The notes beneath the pieces are model-generated. The model made no database searches, was not told where the DNA came from, and saw only the letters and a program-made list of their open reading frames with translations. 64,000 nucleotides of DNA, from positions 55,016,183-55,080,182 of the forward strand of contig CM065377.1 in assembly GCA_033060915.1 (NCBI GenBank). The letters run 5' to 3'. Source of the DNA: Euryodendron excelsum (lineage: Eukaryota; Streptophyta; Magnoliopsida; Ericales; Pentaphylacaceae). The translations under genes were made by a program, and so were the position numbers. This document shows, in pieces, positions 61,270 through 64,000 of this stretch (positions within the stretch are counted from its first letter, which is position 1; every line of letters begins with the position of its first letter).

Positions 61270-61590
61270 CTTTTTGTGACGGCAACTTACCATTGCAAAA
61301 GGTTGGTTAGCCTTCGGAAAAGAACTTTTGCGATAGTCGTGCGACGACAAATCAGTCGACACGAAAATGGGGGTCACAAAAGGTGTTGCGACGACTAAGT
61401 TTTTGAGACGACAAACAAGCCGTCGCAAAAGCCCACTGCCAAAATGGATTTTTTGTGACCGAAAGGGCCGTCGCCAAAAACCGTTGCAAATACTAGGATT
61501 TGCAACGGCAACATAATTATTTGTGACAGTAGAAGCCGTCACAAAAGCATGTTTTTGTGACGGCTATGTAGCTGTCGCAAAAACTCGTGG
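61270..61590. repeat. Subterminal repeats of the CACTA element
   Basis: Repeated TTTGTGACGGC, TTTGCGATAG, GTCGCAAAA and GCCGTCACAAAA words in direct and inverted orientation, spaced 20-50 bases apart. In En/Spm elements such arrays bind the element's own regulatory protein; here that is inferred. Confidence 0.75.
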
Positions 61591-61599
61591 CTTATGTAA

Positions 61600-62439
61600 C
61601 TCTTTTATAACAACTATTTGCTATCGCAAATACCATGTCTATTTTTTAAATACTTTTTTTTAAATTGAATTTTCTTCAATTCTTGTATACCCTGTAATTC
61701 TTATAAATCAATAAATAAATCTCATTCACAATATAATTGCATAAATCAATAAATGCATCAAACATAGATCCAGGCATCGAACAATAAATGCATACATCCA
61801 AAATATAATAGTAATATGCATCATCCAAACATCCAAAATGCAAAAATAATATATAATATATAATAGTAATCTGCATCATCCATACATTCAAAATGCAAAA
61901 ACATAAAAAATACACATCTATTGTCCAACATCAATAAATCAAAAACTACTAAAAAACAGTCATTGTCGACTGGGCACTCTATCAATCCTGACCATGAACA
62001 ACAGCAGCCTACTCCTTCAAAATAACCTGAGTAAAAATAAAATAATAATACAATTAGTTAAACGGTTATATATATATATATATATATATATATGAATGTG
62101 ATTAACAAAAAAACAAATGAAACAAAGTTGTAATTTACATCTGTAGATTTTCATGCAACGTGTCGGCCAACTGATTCTCCCACAATTGCAATCTCTTTGC
62201 GTGGTCTCTCTAAAATAACATTAGGTTTTCTCCCATTTTGAACAAAATTTTTTTAAAAATTTGGACCCACATGTATACCATCCACTTCTGACTATGGGTC
62301 CATACAAACAAGAAGTCCCTCTAAAATCTCAAGTTTTGGTAACCCAAAACCAAGTAAACTTACTTTTACAAAATCCTACAATCATATATACAATTTTTTA
62401 ATAAGCAATTTAAAATAAATTAACGATTAAAAATGGACT
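61600..62439. other. Non-coding interior of the CACTA element
   Basis: AT-rich with repeated CATCCAAAATGCAAAA words near 61795-61905 and an AT run near 62065. No exon was recognised. Confidence 0.45.
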
Positions 62440-63487
62440 TTGTGCTCTAACTTCCAAACCGGGAGTCCCGTGACTGTTCCATTAGTTCCTACATGTCACC
62501 CATGCCTAGATCGTACTACATACCAAGTTTGGGGCATTCTGAGGCCGTTTGGGGATTTTGAGCCGTAGATCTCCGAAACTTAAGACTTGAAGATTTAACT
62601 TGTTCTAAAATAGAAAAAAAACTTGTAACTCCCAAACCAGGAGTCCTATGATTGTTTCGTCAGTCCTCACACGTCCCCCCTGCCTAGACCGTGTCATATA
62701 CCAAGTTTGGGGCCGTTTCGAGGCCGTTTGGGGTTTGAGCCGTAGATCCCCGAAATTTAAGACTTAAAAATATAACTTGTTCTAAAACGGAAAAAATTTT
62801 GTAACTCCGAAATTGGGAGTCCTGTGATTGTTTTGTTAGTCCTCACACGTCACCTGTACCTAGACCATGTTACGTACCAAGTTTGGGGCGGTTCCGAGGT
62901 CATTTGGGAATTTGAGCCGTAGATCCCCTAAACTTAAGACTTGAAAATTTAACTTGTTCTAAAAAGAAAACAAATTTGTAACTCTCAAACCGAGAGTCTC
63001 GTGACTGTTCCGTTAGTCCCCACACGTCACCCGTGTCTACACCGTGCCATGTACAAAGTTTGGGGCCGTTCCGAGGACGTTTGGAGATTTTAAGCCGTAG
63101 ATCTCCGATACTTAAGGCTTTAAGATTTAACTTGTTCTAAAATGGAAAGGAATTTGTAACTTTCAAATCGAGAGTCCCGTGATTGTTTCGTCAGTCTCCA
63201 CACGTTACTCGTGCTTAGATTGTGCTACGTACCAAGTTTAGGGCCGTTCCGAGGCCGTTTGGAAATTTTGAGTTGTAGATCCTCGAAGCTTAAAACTTGA
63301 AGATTTAAGTTGTTCTAAATAGGAAACAAATTTGTAACATTCAAACTGGAAGTCCCGTGACTGTTTCGTTAGACCCCACACGTCACCCGTGTCTAGGTTA
63401 TACCACGTACCAAGTTTGGGACCATTCCGAGGTTGTTTGAAAATTTTGAACCATAGATCCTCGACAATTAAGACTTTAAGATTTAAA
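62440..63487. repeat. Six tandem copies of a 177-178 bp repeat inside the CACTA element
   Basis: The anchor TAACTYYCAAACC recurs at about 62447, 62624, 62801, 62978, 63156 and 63334, giving spacings of 177, 177, 177, 178 and 178. Each unit carries GGGAGTCCCGTGA, GTCCTCACACGTCAC, GTACCAAGTTTGGGGCCG, CCGAGGCCGTTTGG and GAGCCGTAGATC, then an AAGACTTGAAGATTTAACTTGTTCTAAAA end. Copies are moderately diverged. No conserved reading frame runs through all units. Confidence 0.93.
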
Positions 63488-63523
63488 ATGTAGATATTTA
63501 TAAAAAACATAAGAATAACGTAC

Positions 63524-64000
63524 CTATTCTTTAGGTCTTGGAGAACTAGGTGGTGGCGTAGAAGGTGATGCAAAAGGTATAATGTCATCGCTTACAGACT
63601 CTCGAAATGCCTAGTGCCCACTAGATGCGTTCGGAAACTACAAATGCAAGATTTTATTAAACATATTTACATGTATACAAACAAACATAACATATAATAT
63701 ATAAACACCATACAAAATAATTTTATTTTACCTGTCTAAGCGAATGTAGAGTGCTGCCTCCTTGGGATGCCATGGCTTAAGATACAACTGTGAATACTAG
63801 TTGTTTGAGATCGTCCATCAATCGTGTCCTGACGTGCTCGGCTACTTGCTCAGTTATCTCCTCCATACTCGGCATCTGTGTTGACGGCTATGATGGGGTT
63901 GAAGGCCGAGAAGGTCCAACACTCAGTTCGTGCTCTATAGCTAGCGATATGCTTGTGCCGTAGGTCCGACAATACCCGTGTCCATCAGAACTAAACAAGT
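63524..64000 (-). pseudogene. Degenerate CACTA internal protein, last exons
   Basis: Two minus-strand exon-like stretches: the right edge of the window to 63732 (donor CAG|GTAAAA) and 63637-63524 (acceptor TTTGTAG, donor AATAG|GTACG). The first reads CRTYGTS, SVGPSRPSTP, MEEITEQVAEHVRTRL, and the second FRESVSDDIIPF and TPPPSSPRPKE. Stops within the joined frame (TAG after RPSTPS, TAA after FTVVS, TAG after ASSGH) indicate decay. The style matches the non-catalytic C-terminal part of plant CACTA proteins, but I did not recognise a defined domain. Confidence 0.5.

Larger units (their letters stand above)
61253..64000 (-). mobile_element. CACTA (En/Spm) transposon, one end, continues beyond the window
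   Basis: It begins CACTACTAAAAGCAGGAC at 61253. The next 350 bases are packed with subterminal repeats TTTTGTGACGGC and GCCGTCGCAAAA in both orientations, the typical transposase-binding subterminal region. Coding-like exons on the minus strand at the right edge put the 3' end of the element on the left. The interior has an AT run (62065-62092) and a tandem array (62440-63487). The other terminus and the 3-bp target duplication are outside the window or not checkable. Confidence 0.75.

Noticed and set aside
62440..63487. Possible CRISPR-like or other repeat-spacer array
   Set aside because: Whole 177-bp units are repeated head to tail without unique spacers, in a plant transposon.

Overview
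This is nuclear DNA from a flowering plant, most likely a eudicot. It is AT-rich, has intron-containing genes of recognisable plant families, many (GA)n and (AT)n microsatellites, and nested plant-type retrotransposons, a CACTA element, a Helitron, MITEs and SINEs. The sequence does not let me name the species. I see no CRISPR array, operon or tRNA/rRNA gene.

Three host genes are supported. (1) A GARP/MYB-like transcription factor on the minus strand (7028-9126; six exons, 440 aa) carries two EAR-type repression motifs. (2) An LRR receptor-like pseudokinase of the MRH1/MALE DISCOVERER clade lies on the plus strand (35854-41765; 13 coding exons, 723 aa). (3) An intronless CBL-interacting protein kinase close to CIPK12 lies on the minus strand (52474-53955; 493 aa). 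They are unrelated single genes in gene-poor DNA, and nothing suggests a shared pathway.

Layout: 1-2225 is a decayed Ty1/copia 3' end with an LTR. 2226-7027 is intergenic, followed by the GARP gene and its AT-rich upstream region with microsatellites and a local duplication. 13934-31649 is a retrotransposon nest. A full-length 12.8 kb Athila-like Ty3/gypsy element (14105-26891, minus strand, 5-bp target duplication AGCAT) sits inside an older related solo LTR. Next to it are a second related solo LTR, itself inserted into a MITE, and a third in inverted orientation. 31.65-34.8 kb is intergenic with MITE-like repeats, then comes the receptor gene. 42-52 kb is intergenic, with a complete small Helitron, a pair of MITEs and direct duplications. 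After the CIPK gene, 54-60 kb is mostly featureless AT-rich DNA with short tandem duplications. From 61253 to the window end lies one end of a CACTA transposon that contains six copies of a 177-178 bp tandem repeat.

The Athila-like element is inactive: two frameshifts, three in-frame TAG codons, and a His in place of the second catalytic Asp of reverse transcriptase. Its two LTRs differ, in about 1 kb compared by eye, only by transitions. This fits decay by cytosine methylation and deamination. The most unusual sequence is a family of palindromic CGATCGATCG clusters present in both LTRs, in the internal spacer before the extra ORF, and in one older solo LTR.
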